A stretch of DNA of 64,000 nt. It comes from Lamellibrachia satsuma. Its lineage: Eukaryota > Annelida > Polychaeta > Sabellida > Siboglinidae. The DNA is taken from contig BSQZ01000028.1 of NCBI GenBank assembly GCA_033239005.1, positions 4,082,501 to 4,146,500 on the forward strand. The letters are read 5' to 3'. Below the pieces are notes generated by a model. It searched no databases and was not told where the DNA came from. It saw only the letters and a list, made by a program, of their open reading frames with translations. Made by a program: the position numbers and the translations under genes. This document shows, piece by piece, positions 20,133-31,186 of this stretch. Position 1 is the stretch's first letter, and each line of letters starts with the position of its first letter.

Positions 20133-20190
20133 GCTAGCCTACCCGGGGGTGCACTACTGCATAGCATATAAGTATATATAAGATGTGCTT
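20133..20190. promoter_or_regulatory. Hairpin-adjacent TATA-rich terminal sequence, unit B
   Basis: Begins gctagcctacccgggggtgc and contains catataagtatatataag. It matches 16103-16157 of unit A except for one base. It is palindrome-rich in TA, so it could serve either strand. Its role (telomere flank, antisense promoter or 3' processing) is not known. Confidence 0.5.
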
Positions 20191-20221
20191 CACTATTTGG
20201 CAAAGCCACATCTTCGCCTAC

Positions 20222-20227
20222 TTTATT
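20222..20227 (-). terminator. Polyadenylation signal AATAAA downstream of NS, unit B
   Basis: AATAAA on the minus strand about 165 bases after the NS stop and before the terminal hairpin. The corresponding unit A bases are mutated. Confidence 0.6.
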
Positions 20228-20392
20228 CTAACTCTATCTATGCCCCCCACCTTTTTTTTCCTGTCAAATGACGCAGCCTTTGCAGTTCCTATTCTACATG
20301 TTGTTAACATAATTTTCTAATAACATAACTCTAATTCTATCTATACCATATTGTTCATCAATGTTCACATTGGTCATCTCATGCTCATCTAG

Positions 20393-22129
20393 TCACGGCA
20401 TGTCGGCGATGTCCTCACTGCACAGAATGTCAATGTCATTGACTTCTTCATCTGTGTCGCTCTGACAAATATTCTCGACTTCATCCATGAAGGCCAGTTT
20501 TTTTTTTTTGCTTCTTGGCCGGCGCTGCTTTTTGCCGTGCAACTGGTGTTTTGCGTTTTGGTGCCTGTGTTGTTGGTGTCTTGTATTTTTTGGTGGCCAT
20601 GTTTAGGTACTCGCGAAATTCGCCCTCGTCCGAGCTCGATTCCTTTTGCACGTCTGGTGAAATCTTGTGCGCCCACAAGTACTGCCACATGGCCGGATTG
20701 AGCTGTTTCTTTCGTCATTTTGGAAATGGAGCCGGTACATTGAGCTTGTAGTGGATCATTCTGGATTTGAATGCGTCTCGTTCGGTTGCCCCACCTTAGC
20801 TGTAGAAAGGATAGTTTGCCGTGATTAGGATTGGCAATCGTGGCACTCGTGCGCTTCCTTTGTTTTTCACGCTGACGTCAGTGGGAGTGCCTTCTGCCAG
20901 CTTTTTGAAAGTTTGCAGTGTTTCATTGGTGAAGACGGGTTCTTCAATTAGTGCGACGCTGGCATGTGCGAGTTCCATGAATGGGAACGATGTGATGCCT
21001 TGTATGGTCGCGTTGTATTTGAATAGCGCGATCACACTGCGTGCAATGAACGATTTGCCCGAGTTAGGCACCCCCTCGAGGAACATCAGGTTTTGTTTCG
21101 GCTTGGTCTTGTTCATTATCGTCCACATGTCGTCTATGAATGTTGTCATGCAGATCCCGTGTAGGTCGCACCACAGCCAGAGTGTTTGCATGGATTCGTC
21201 GACCGTCAAGTATGATGTGTCTTCGGTGAATCGCAGCCAATTTGTCTTGAGTAGTCTGTGCCGGAAGGAGTGTTGTATTTCCAAGGTCCAGTCCATCGCG
21301 AAGACCTTTTGCAGTGTGCTGTCAAACATTGGATGGACCAATGCTCTGTCGAAGTTATCCCCGTTGGATGCCGTGATACTGCCCTGCATTAGGTCCTCGC
21401 GAGTATGGTAGTTTCGTCTCACCACTTGCCATTTCAGGTACTTGAATAACGACATGTGTTTGCCGTTGACGAGTTGGAGGACTGGTTCTTTCTTGCTGTC
21501 GGTCTCTGTTTGTGGAGTGAAGCGCTCACTGCGTGTCGGTAGGTCCTCTTTGGGTACGTACTCGGCGAAGGTCTGTTCTTGGAATCTTGTCATCAGCGGA
21601 TTTTTGCTGAGCAGCCAGGTCGTACGCGGCTTCTGTGACAAGTAATTCGCCCACCTGGCTGGGTATCTTGTTTGTTGGCTTGGTGGGATGTTTCCAGTGC
21701 TTTTAGCCATCTCTTTGTGTTGAGCCGTCACATTCATCCATAACTTATCGCAGCCAGTGCGAGTTTGGCTGACATAAGTTAGGTGGAAGTGATTGTACTT
21801 GTTCCAGAATTTCTTTTCTGAACATTCATTTGGTGCGTGGTAGATGACGTTTACGTCACGTCTGTCGACAAATTGGCACAGTTTTGCCGCGGCTGATTTC
21901 ACTCTAATGCCATCGTCGTCTTGTAGGAAGTCGTCCGATGTTATGGACCAGTGGCTGCCGTTGTACTTTATTTGTTCGTTTGCGTTGGTTACTTTGCTCT
22001 CTTCAATGTGGTCGTACGCCTGGGCGGTCGTACGATCCCACAGTGGGTTTTGTTCGATGGGTATGTTGAGTTGGAATTGGTCCGGTGTTAGCCAAGGATA
22101 CACCATTTGATACATGATGACCCCGTTGT
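20393..22129 (-). pseudogene. Parvovirus-like NS, unit B
   Basis: Homology with unit A runs from DRTTAQAYDHIEESK to the acidic C-terminus. HFHLTY carries the HUH pair, GVPNSGKS is a canonical Walker A, SVALIEEP is Walker B and ILITANYP the sensor. The frame is open to 20796, where TAA replaces the Gln of unit A's YSQGG. An in-frame TGA follows near 20719. A shift in the A-run at 20498-20509 diverts the end; correcting for it, the acidic tail ends at 20393. An acceptor tttcag|ac lies at 22130, so residues before Asp-Asn-Gly-Val are intronic. Confidence 0.88.
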
Positions 22130-22212
22130 CTGAAATCATATAATTTCTATTATTTTTCGTATATCGTTTTTAATATCACATAGGCTTGTACTAATGGGTA
22201 CATAGTACTTAC
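22130..22212 (-). other. Predicted 83-bp intron before NS, unit B
   Basis: Donor g|gtaagt at 22213/22212 and acceptor atgatttcag|ac at 22130/22129 bracket an AT-rich stretch with stops in all frames. The donor lies just after the VP stop codon. Unit A has lost this intron through its 259-bp deletion. The acceptor's phase matches the leader exon at 19795-19843. Confidence 0.55.
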
Positions 22213-22245
22213 CACTTTGGTTACTCGTCTTTTAGCTGCAACAGA

Positions 22246-23670
22246 TTAACGCATGTATGCAGGATTGGTGCCAGTAGCAGCATCATTTAGTGCATAGTTA
22301 CGCATTCCTACTGGACATTGACAGAGTGTTGTTCTGTCTTTTGACCACATGTCTGACCAGTGTGTGTGTTTGTTTTTGGTACGTTCCACCCGATGTATTG
22401 TGGATTGCCTGACATTGTTTCTATCTGTATCGTGCATTCGTAGACGACAGTGCACACCCAAAGTGATTTTGTCGGTTCATTTGATACCGTTAACATTGGC
22501 GGTATTTCAATGTATGCAATCGGCGGTGCCTCTTATGGCTCCATTGGCATTTGTGTGAGGCAGCTTCTTCCCAGCGTTGGTGTGTTTTTGTTTGTGGTTA
22601 CATTTGCGGCTTCATACGTGCCTCCTGAGTGTTTGCTCCAACTGGTTCCTTTTGCATTAGGAGCCCAGTTGTATGTTTGCATTACGTTTGAGCCTATCTC
22701 AACAGGGATGCCTTTCCATATGTTGAGTGGTGTCCCGTTATACGCTTCGTCATGTCCATACGCAAACGACATTCCATTGAACCAGAATGGATTACTGTTC
22801 ATCCATGTGTATTGCCAGGTATCACCTGCATACACAAAGTTCAGGTTGTCTGTATTCCATATGGACATGAAGTTTTCCATTGGGAGGTATGATTTGGGCT
22901 GGTCTACATCTATGTTAGTTTGGTATTTTAGCCAACCTCTGCTGACTATACGTGTCTGCTGTAGGCCCCATAGCATGCCCTGTGGTCTGTTGCGTGGTAT
23001 GTTTAGTTTCATGTTACCGTTTGGCAAGTCACCGTGAATGAAGTGACTTTGCTTGAAATAGTTGTGTTTGCTGTCTACGTAGCCTGAAGTATGGTCTAGT
23101 GTTAAGTGCTAAGTCCGTAGTGACTGTGCCTCCTACTTGTTGTACTGTGTCTGTTAGTGGGATTACATTTGTGAGTTTAAATCCACAGGATTGCACTCTC
23201 CACGAAGTAGCCCCCATCAAGTGTGTTTCAATTTCTGCCTGTGTCATGGAAGCATTTAGGAAATTGTATGGGACAGTGCAGCCGGAGTGGTTGAATTTGA
23301 GTTTACCGTATTTGCCATCTTTGTAGTCCATTAGTGGGATGTAGTCAACCGAGTTGTAGCTTCCTTCGTCTGGTGTTATGTAGTGTTGCATTGTTCTGTT
23401 GAAATGTAATGTTCTAATGCCAGCAGTGTCGCCATGATTCGCCTTAGTATCTCCAGGCACCACTGTCCCGGATATGATACCGGATGGACCAACAGCTGGT
23501 TCACCTGTATCCATTTCGCCTCCCGCGTTGTTGTTATTTTGGTCGTGCGTATCCGCTTTCGATGCAGTATATTTGGCGCGTTTTTCGGCAGCCTGCTGTT
23601 GTGTGATTTCGTGTTGTCGTTTCTGTGCTCTGCGTAGCATTGAATTGCTTGCATACCCTGTTAGTTTGTC
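22246..23670 (-). pseudogene. Parvovirus-like capsid protein VP, unit B, 5'-truncated
   Basis: Homology starts at DKLTGYASNSMLRR and continues through LHFNRTMQHYITPDEGSY, SWRVQSCGFKLTNVIPL and MENFMSIWNTDNLNFVYAGD. Defects: a frameshift near 23083 (after NTRPYF), a TAA at 22533 where unit A has Ser (after MPMEP), and a frameshift near 22360. Correcting for these, the protein ends with GTNPAYMR at 22246. The phospholipase motif present in unit A is absent because the unit is cut at 23670. This unit shows the VP C-terminal tail that unit A lost. Confidence 0.85.
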
Positions 23671-23689
23671 TACTTCTTTTTTTTCTTTA

Positions 23690-24177
23690 TTACACTGCCT
23701 TGCTTGAGTCGTCAGATGGCACAAGGTTTTCGTCCTCACTAGCAGCCTCCAGCAGAGCTAGTTTGCTGCTGCTGGTACTCTGTGGACGGTCCCCTTCATC
23801 GCTGATTGCCAGCATGACAGATCGCTCTGTCAGACTTTCCGACAACAACGAAACAGTGCCCGTAGCTGCCACTGGGTTCAATGCCAATTTTCGTTTCTCT
23901 CTTGCCGCCCGTAGCTGCACTGCATTCCTGAGTTGCCTGGCCGGGCCATACCAGTAACGCGTAGCATGTTCATAATGTTTGATGTGATGTTCCTGGGATC
24001 ATGTTCGCCACGTTCCACTCTCCTGTACAATGATTGCACGTCATCCAATTGCATATTGACAATTCTTTCAACAATTTCCGGCACATATTTGTAGGTTTTC
24101 TTCTCGTTTTTCCGACATGCTGACCAGTTCATGATTTGTCTGTGGCACATCCTCTGGTACCTGATAGAAGGAAACAA
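23690..24177 (-). CDS. Unrecognised gene fragment right of the viral block
   Basis: A segment from 24177 (YVPEIVERIVNMQLDDVQ, SLYRRVERGEHDPRN) follows an acceptor-like ctatcag. A second segment in another frame (QLRAAREKRKLAL) ends in a Ser/Asp-rich tail at 23690. The two overlap near 23930, indicating a frameshift or unseen intron. I know no family for it. It may be host sequence into which the virus integrated, or another element that truncated unit B. Confidence 0.35.
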
Positions 24178-24970
24178 ATAATATAATAAGTTCAGATGAT
24201 TATCTGTTTTTGTACCACATCATTTAAGTTATCACACCAAACAAAACAGTTACTCTGCCAGATGTCCAGTGAATGTTTTTAGGAGTGCCTTGCCTTCTGC
24301 TTCTCGTGCACAGTTTTGTCTTCCTAAATTCATAACAAGAAATAAAATGTATATTTACAGTCACTTTTAGGCACAATGCAAAACGTGTGTATTTGTGTGA
24401 TTTTCTAGTCTCTAGCACCATAACACATTTCATATTGTCTGTACAATGTATCAGTGATTCCTCTGTATATGTACAGTATTTTGCACAATACCCAGGACTG
24501 TCCTTCCGGCCATCACCGAAAAAGCATATTGATAACCCAGTGTTTTGAATCGATATTTGAGGGCAAGGCTCATTGAACTGATGTTTCTAAGAACCAGGGG
24601 ATTTTACCAGATTTAAAGAAAGGCACAACACACATGAAAATAAAAACAAACATCATTTCTATATATCTACCCACCAAAGAAGACAAAGCACTTATCTACT
24701 TACTCATCATCATCTGAGAACTCATATTCAAACTCATATTCACTGACATCACTGTCATTAGCTCCACTCCCACAGCACTGCTGAAACTGCTTCTTTGGCG
24801 AGGCAGCTCAGTCGTCCACTGGCCGTGATGGTGCAAATGATGGGCTGAAATGAGAAAATTGGTCATCGACATTATTCCCTCAATATTGCTATTTGTCAGA
24901 AACGTCTTAGATTATAAATAAAATGTACAAAACAATTTACATTTACCACAATGTTATCACAATGTAATCA
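24178..24970. other. Mostly non-coding; one possible small acidic exon
   Basis: Minus strand about 24790-24706 reads NDSDVSEYEFEYEFSDDD and ends at a GTAAGT donor. It could be an upstream exon of the fragment at 23690-24177. Nothing else is recognised. Confidence 0.3.
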
Positions 24971-24974
24971 CATA

Positions 24975-25912
24975 TCATTAAGATGCACCCCAAAGCTACC
25001 AAACTATTGCTCTCAGTTGGTGTGGATGCCCCGGTGCTGCCAATAATGGATATGGGGTAGATCCTTAGTCAAAGCCTCCATCGAACGGTTGACTGAGAAT
25101 CTGGCGTTATTGAAGTCAGCCGCCCAGGCGGCCGAACCGTCAACACACGCAGAAGTATCTGGCATATCAACACTTCCGCAGCCGAATCGACTTAGCACAT
25201 TCAACAATGCGAGCAGCAAGAGTAGCTGGTAGAAGGTTATCACGAGACAAATCGTTCGTACCGATATCGATGATGACAACCCGTGGAGCTAGCTCGCGAA
25301 CAAGTGGGATTTCGTGAAATAGTTTACTCAGGGTGAGGCCCCTAATGCTGTGGTAAAAAACATGTTTATACTGTGTCTGAATTCCCAAGTCTGCATCACA
25401 ATCATGTCTAGGACTGTGAACATATTCACACAAGTGACAAACAAAGGTGTGACCAATAATTAAGAGGTCAGAATCTCCGTCGGCAGAACAACCATCCATC
25501 ATTTACGCAACTGTCTTTTGCAAATTCAAAATGGCAGAGCAAAGGAAGGAAACCAACATTCAAATTAATCAAGTATAGGCAAGTGCTATAAAGCAATAAA
25601 AGCGTATCAGTTACTGAACCGTACTGTACAAGTAATCCCAGACAGAAAATAGTAATATAGAAAACAATGCCAACCTTTACTTTTTCTCAAAAGAAAAACT
25701 TCCAATCTGCTGTGACAAAGGACACGTCTGGCTTCAATGAAATCAGCAGCAGAAAGGGACGAGGTAGTGTAGCCACATTGTGATTTATGGTTGTATCGCG
25801 GATTGCGGACTGGTGGTACTCGTGCAGCAACCCAGTACTGTATAACTAATATCAATATCAATGAATCAGTTTATACAAATACTATTTTAACTTGCGTAAA
25901 AATATTCATTTG
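24975..25912 (-). pseudogene. Second, 5'-end-only copy of the SGNH retroelement
   Basis: Minus-strand sequence from about 25912 to 24975 aligns with 13390-12349. From MMDGCSADGDSDLLIIGH at 25502 it keeps the blocks LTLSKLFHEIPLVREL and IDIGTNDLSRD. It then has a small internal deletion (after CAKS) and a frame change before NNARFSVNRSMEALTKDL, and lacks the Asp-His block. The nucleophile block reads GHTF instead of GHSF, so the serine is lost. Gag, RT and recombinase are absent. Confidence 0.8.
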
Positions 25913-25915
25913 GCA

Positions 25916-27043
25916 TTTACTGAAATTCCGGGACATTTGATCTCCCACATGGGAGACCAGGAGATTTGATGAATTTCCAGGAGTCTCACAGCACATCTGG
26001 GAAACTTAACATGTATGCCACAGAGAAAGCAGATTCTCAAAATCTCATATCCCCTAAGGAATGTGTGGGTATATGAAACCAGTGTATTCACCAGACTCGG
26101 CAGGAAATGTCTTTCTAATTAGCTTGACAGCGCATGACGTTAGAGGGACTTTTCTGCCCAGTTAGGTCCAATACTGTCGGACCAGCTGCTTATAAGCAAC
26201 ATATCTGTACCTTCTGAAAAGACACTTAATTGTAGTTATTACCTGGCAGAAGACATAAATGTTTTCATTTCTCTTTAAGTGTCTTGAATATACAATCTTA
26301 ATGACATTAAAGAACTTGAAAGGAGAGTGGAAGCTTTCCGCCAAAGACACTGTTACTAAGTATTAGGGCTACCCCACCCAAGGCCAATATGACCGATGAA
26401 GCTACATCTGATGTGAACATGTTGTTCACAGAGGAAATACTCCTACAACACTCAGCCCTGAGTTAGACGTATCATACAGCAAAGCCTCAACAATACAAAA
26501 TGATTGCTTGTGGTTATCTTTTATATCTTTTTAATGGCGTCAGTACTAAGAATAATCATGATTCCCACCATGATCCCAGCCCTCAGCCCTGTGGGAGCAG
26601 ACTGGAATGACTGGAGATATAGACTAGACAGTGTTATGAACTGGCTAAATGGTCAACTAGTGACTAACATTTACATATAAAACAAAGCAGAGCATCATTA
26701 TTTCTTCCACCCCCACCCCCAGCCGTCAGCCCCAGCTGAGCAGACAGGAGAAACAAACAATCGGTGTTGTACAGTACCTAAAATGTTATTGATTCACTGA
26801 CTAATTGACATAATTGTTTTAAATCCTTGTTGTCAGATAATAATAGTACGTTACATGTCTGATTCTCTGGATAATAATAACCGTCCATCTGTGCTTGTGA
26901 GACATATTTGTGAATAACGACACTAACTGTCAATATAATCATGTCTGAAATGCTTGTGAACATTATAGTGAAACTATATCTTTGTATCTTTATATTTGAA
27001 AATAATAAATGCTTTGATATTGTACTTACTCATTCATTGGATG
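25916..27043. other. No gene recognised
   Basis: Low-complexity, AT-rich DNA with a CCCCACCC-rich patch near 26708; no protein-like frame. Confidence 0.55.
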
Positions 27044-27142
27044 TGTTCATACCCACCAGGACAGTATGTTCATACCCATCAGGACAGTACTGTTCATACC
27101 CATCAGGACAATACTGTTCATACCCACCAGGACAGTGCTGCT
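27044..27142. repeat. 23-24-bp minisatellite, 4 units
   Basis: Copies of ttcatacccatcaggacagt with one to three variable bases start near 27046, 27069, 27093 and 27117. Confidence 0.9.
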
Positions 27143-28490
27143 TGTACTGATGATATGTGGTCTGCAGTACATGGACATCTAAACACACCGAGGCAGCACT
27201 TGGGTGTTGGATGATGCAGTGGAGAACAAATCTGTGTCGTAATTTGAAGTCATCTCTTGTATCTTGCTTATCGCATTGCAGCACACACACTGAGCTTTGT
27301 TTGGCATGCTCTCACATCTATCACATGTACACCTGTGAAATCACAATTGTTTTGAAAATGGCATGTTCTAAATAGTTATAAACTTGCAATTTTGTTTTGA
27401 AAAATGTTTTTTCGAAATTTGTTTTGTGTACAGTATAAAAGGAAATGGTCCTCCTCTTCCTGCCTCCGTCCTGGTCCTTCGCAGTGTAGGCGAAATTGAC
27501 AGGCTCCCGCATCGACATCTTCTGTCATTTCCCCAAGCATTGTAATCAGTTTGACAGCTGCTGAAAAGATGATAAAGTCAGTGAAAACAAAATGAATAGA
27601 CACTGTCGGAATACACTTACCTACTTAAAATGGAATGTGCACCACTTGTTTTCTATCTTAAGGCGACACAATATGGTGAAATCAATTATTGTTATTTCTT
27701 ATCACAGCTTTCTGAATTTTTAGCACAGTATTAAGTATATTTTTATTTTTTTGGACCCCCTTTTGACCCTTATCATGGTGGCCATTTTGAATTTGAATGG
27801 TATCAGCTGAAATCCTACATCTTGATAATGGGCTGGCCAAATCCACTGTAACTTTGTGTGCACATAACTAAGATACACCTGCATGTTATAACTTCGAGTT
27901 TTTGTTGATTGCTTTTGTAGTTTTTTTTTTTACGATTTTATAAAATTCTTGTTACAAAACATCAAAATGAAATATGAACATTTTGTAATGTAGAATTGTT
28001 GTCTTATAATATTTTTTTCAATTTCTTGACGCTATAACATGCTGACCAATCTTGTGGTGAATCACTGAAAATTTCAAAGGATTTGGTTGGAAAATAGCCA
28101 AGATGTACCCAATAAGAGAAGCCAGTTCAGCTGGAAATAATTGTAATGGAGAAAAACAACGTCAAAGTTTGAGAACATTTCAACATTGAATTGTGTAACA
28201 AAAAATAGACACAGTGTCCTGAAATTACACACAGACATTCTCCAATGTATGTTCTATCTGAAAAGGTAAAGTAGAAGAAAATAGACTGAAAAATAAAAAA
28301 TATTATGAAACATATACTTTGTGAAACACAAATAAGAATTATTTTCAAAAACGTCACTATGGATATAATGTTCACTGCTAATATAATGTTCACTGTTGAC
28401 TGTCTGCTTGAGCCTAAAATGCCCCGTCAGCATAGTCGGATGATGCAGATTCTGCCGCCTTCGTTCATGCAAGGTGTCGAGCCTGCTGAG
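27143..28490. other. No gene recognised
   Basis: AT-rich DNA; short frames here lack protein-like composition. Confidence 0.5.
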
Positions 28491-28499
28491 CCTATCGAG

Positions 28500-29961
28500 T
28501 TGCTGTTGTAGCCTCATGCTTAGCCTGGCGCTTAGCCTGGCGCTTAGCCTGACTAAGTCCGTCTTCTCTGCAGATGCCAGCAGGTGGACTCCTGACAGCA
28601 CCTGCATCACGTCACACTGATTCTTCATCGTCACTTCGACACCAGCGTTGAATTCTGATACCGCGTTGCACGTTGCAGAGACAATACACTCCAGGCCGAC
28701 AAAGCTAATCTTGGGGCACTTGTTCCAGATGACCGAGTGCACGGTTTCATTATTGTTTTGTGTTTCCCCGAGCTTGCAGCGTTCCAGCAGGTCCACGTGT
28801 GCCAGTCGGGTGTACACGCCCCTGACGTGTTCTGCGACGTCGGATGAGAGTGGCGTGCCCACATTCGTCCGATGTGCTCCTGGCTCCTGCCCGGTGGCAA
28901 GCGCCTTCTGGTAGAAGCACCAACTGTCAGCTCCCACCGGGCAGTGGTCGTGTTGGGGCTTCTCATCAGTGGAGATGGTGTGGTCAAATGTTGCAAGTAT
29001 AGCATCCCGCATCCCGTTGATGTCTTTGGGGTGAGCACGCACAGCCTTGCCGTAGTAGGCTGTCAACTTGTTGATGGTTGCCTGGGTAAGTTTCCCAAAG
29101 CCCCGAGGGTGATGCCAGCCTTCTTCCCCGATGCTGCTAACTTGCGAAGGGCCGTGCTGAGTCGTTTGGCGACGTGGTTGATGCACTCCGCCTTCTCTGC
29201 CTCCACGTCGCCGTACACACGCAAGTTGGTGAGGTGGTTGAATGTCCTGGCATCTCCGTCGCCGAGCATGGTCGTGCAGCGAAAGTTGCGGTTCATGGAG
29301 CGGGTCCACAGCAACTCCGCAGCCTTCATCTCTATGCCGCCGGACGTCCCCCTGTAGTTCCTGTTGCACTGTGGCCATGCCGCCGTGTCAAGTGCTTGCG
29401 TAAGCACAACGCTGGCAATAGAGCGACATGACCTGAAGGTCGATCACACGGCCTGTGAATACTTCCACAACACAGACGCGTGTCATCCACAACCCATCAA
29501 AACTGACGATCAAGTTGATGGTGTCATCTTCTCCAATCGATGGGTCTATGTCACGGTAGACACGATGGACAACGTCAGCTGCATTGTCGAGCATCCGTGT
29601 CACGACAACCTTGTTTGCGTCAAATGATGTGTGCATGCTTGGTGAAGGAAGTGTGCGTCAGTGGCTTCATATCAAGGAAGCAGCACAACTTGACCAGCCC
29701 AGCATGGCCAACACCCATGTCCATTGATGCAGCTACTACCTGTTGCAAAACGATGAACGGCGCATTCCCTGCAGTTGACCCCTTGATGCGGTCGGACGTG
29801 AGGGTGGAGTTCAGCACAGCTCCATACTCTGTGCAACAAGTCTCCGTTGCAGCGACGAGGCCGAGTAGGTGGTCAACGACACGGATCACCAACGATGCTG
29901 CTGATATAACTAGCCATTGTTGTGGCATCGAGCTAAAACATGCGCATAACATCAATTGCAA
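28500..29961 (-). pseudogene. Mutator-like transposase-domain protein, frameshifted
   Basis: In minus-strand order: MDMGVGHAGLVKLCCFLDM (29961-29620 frame), RMLDNAADVVHRVYRDID and INLIVSFDGLWMTRV (29636-29388), GGIEMKAAELLWTRSM with TTMLGDGDARTFNHL and INHVAKRLSTALRKL (29407-29063), then KLTQATINKLTAYYGKAVR, HCPVGADSWCFYQKALA, ERCKLGETQNNNETVHS and WNKCPKISFVG. This is the full motif series of the widespread invertebrate Mutator-like transposase domain, with SFDG, LGDGD and NE as DDE candidates. At least three frame changes break it. The last frame continues past the domain through a short repeated ARLSARLS stretch. Confidence 0.8.
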
Positions 29962-30766
29962 GGGTAATTCTAGACTAGCCTACCTGCCTGTACCAATAGT
30001 GAATTGGTAATTCCATTCAGTGATACACAATTACCATTGCCATTAGGCTGGTAGTGTTATTTTTGAGTATGACATGGCAACATATTCATAGTCATAGTCT
30101 AGTTACATGAGCCACTTATAATTCGATGAAAAAATCACGAAATGGTATTTTTTCAGCCCAAAATAAAAATTGAATAATACCTGACTGGCAGGAGGCTGTC
30201 GTGTGTCGCGCATATCACTATCCGAGTTGGAGACAAAGGGTCCGACAGTTCCCTTACTCGGCACAGTCCGTGCAAGCCGAAGTTGCAGTCGTCTACGCTG
30301 GACCAGTCTATCCAATCATTGCACTAGATCGGCAGGTTGGGTTCGGGTGATAGGTGTAGATTGGGGGGTCATTCTAACCGAAATAAGTCGGAAACAGCTG
30401 AAGATTTTAGATGCACCGACATTACGAAAGCGATTTCGACGTACCTTTCCAGATTTCTTCTTCGTGATTAGCCTTGAAACCGGCCAGAACGTATTATCTG
30501 CTGGTTTCTGCTGCTGATGGCATTGCTCCTTTGCAAAAACCGGATAATTTGGCTGTGATAAACGTTTAAAGTCAATGACAATTCTGCGAGTCTGCTGGGT
30601 TATGGGTGCAGCCATTGGTATGCTATGATTGGTTGAGCACATCACAATGGTGGTGGCACGGAACGTTGCCTCTAGCAGCAGCTGGTAATGTGACCAGCTG
30701 GTGTCCACCAGTGCTTGTTGGGCTGGTCTAGTAGGTGGGAGCTGACCCAGCTCATGCGTCTTCTGC
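29962..30766. other. Unassigned; one basic open segment
   Basis: Minus-strand frames 30708-30316 and 30315-30103 are basic (QRRRLQLRLARTVPSKGTVG) and could be parts of one exon ending at a cag|gtatta donor near 30180. No family is recognised and coding is doubtful. Confidence 0.3.
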
Positions 30767-30898
30767 GAATAATGCGAAATTTCCCTGGCTCTTTCTTTGG
30801 GATGAGACCTAAGGGTGAAACAACCAAATTAGGAAATGGCGGAGCTGAAAGGGGCCTGCAACACAACAGTTCCTTGTGAATCATTTCTGATGCGATAG
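30767..30898 (-). pseudogene. RT scrap at left edge of the duplication
   Basis: Encodes SEMIHKELLCCRPLS and SPLGLIPKKEPGKFRII, identical to the RT finger region of units 1 and 2, then jumps directly into the start of unit 1. Confidence 0.85.
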
Positions 30899-31186
30899 AC
30901 AAATTACAGTAGGATATAATATATATATATATCAAGTCATAAACACAACTCAGTATGTAAGACAAGTGGTCTACCTTTTCTCTGTGATAAATTCAAAGTG
31001 AGAAGATGTAATGGCAACACGTCTTTATATACACAGAAATTGTCACATGACTTGGCTTGCCGTGTATTACCGTAAACCTCAAATTTAGGAGTTGGGCGGC
31101 TGCCCACATAAAAGTCATTTGATGTGCATCATAATGTCATATTTGTACAGTCGATTACAAAACGTAAAATACATTATTATATTTGT

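Larger units (their letters stand above)
20133..23670 (-). mobile_element. Endogenous parvovirus-like genome, unit B
   Basis: Minus-strand order: VP without its N-terminus (23670-22246), an 83-bp intron (22212-22130), NS (22129-20393), poly(A) signal (20227-20222) and a terminal region adjoining the hairpin. Similarity to unit A ends abruptly at 23670, so promoter, leader exon and phospholipase domain are lost. Inactivating changes: two stops and a homopolymer frameshift in NS; two frameshifts and one stop in VP. The proteins are alignable along their length with unit A but many residues differ, more than a recent duplication would show. Confidence 0.85.

Noticed and set aside
29174..29431. 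Plus-strand frames opposite the Mutator-like pseudogene
   Set aside because: Shadows of a GC-richer coding region; the minus strand has the conserved motif series.
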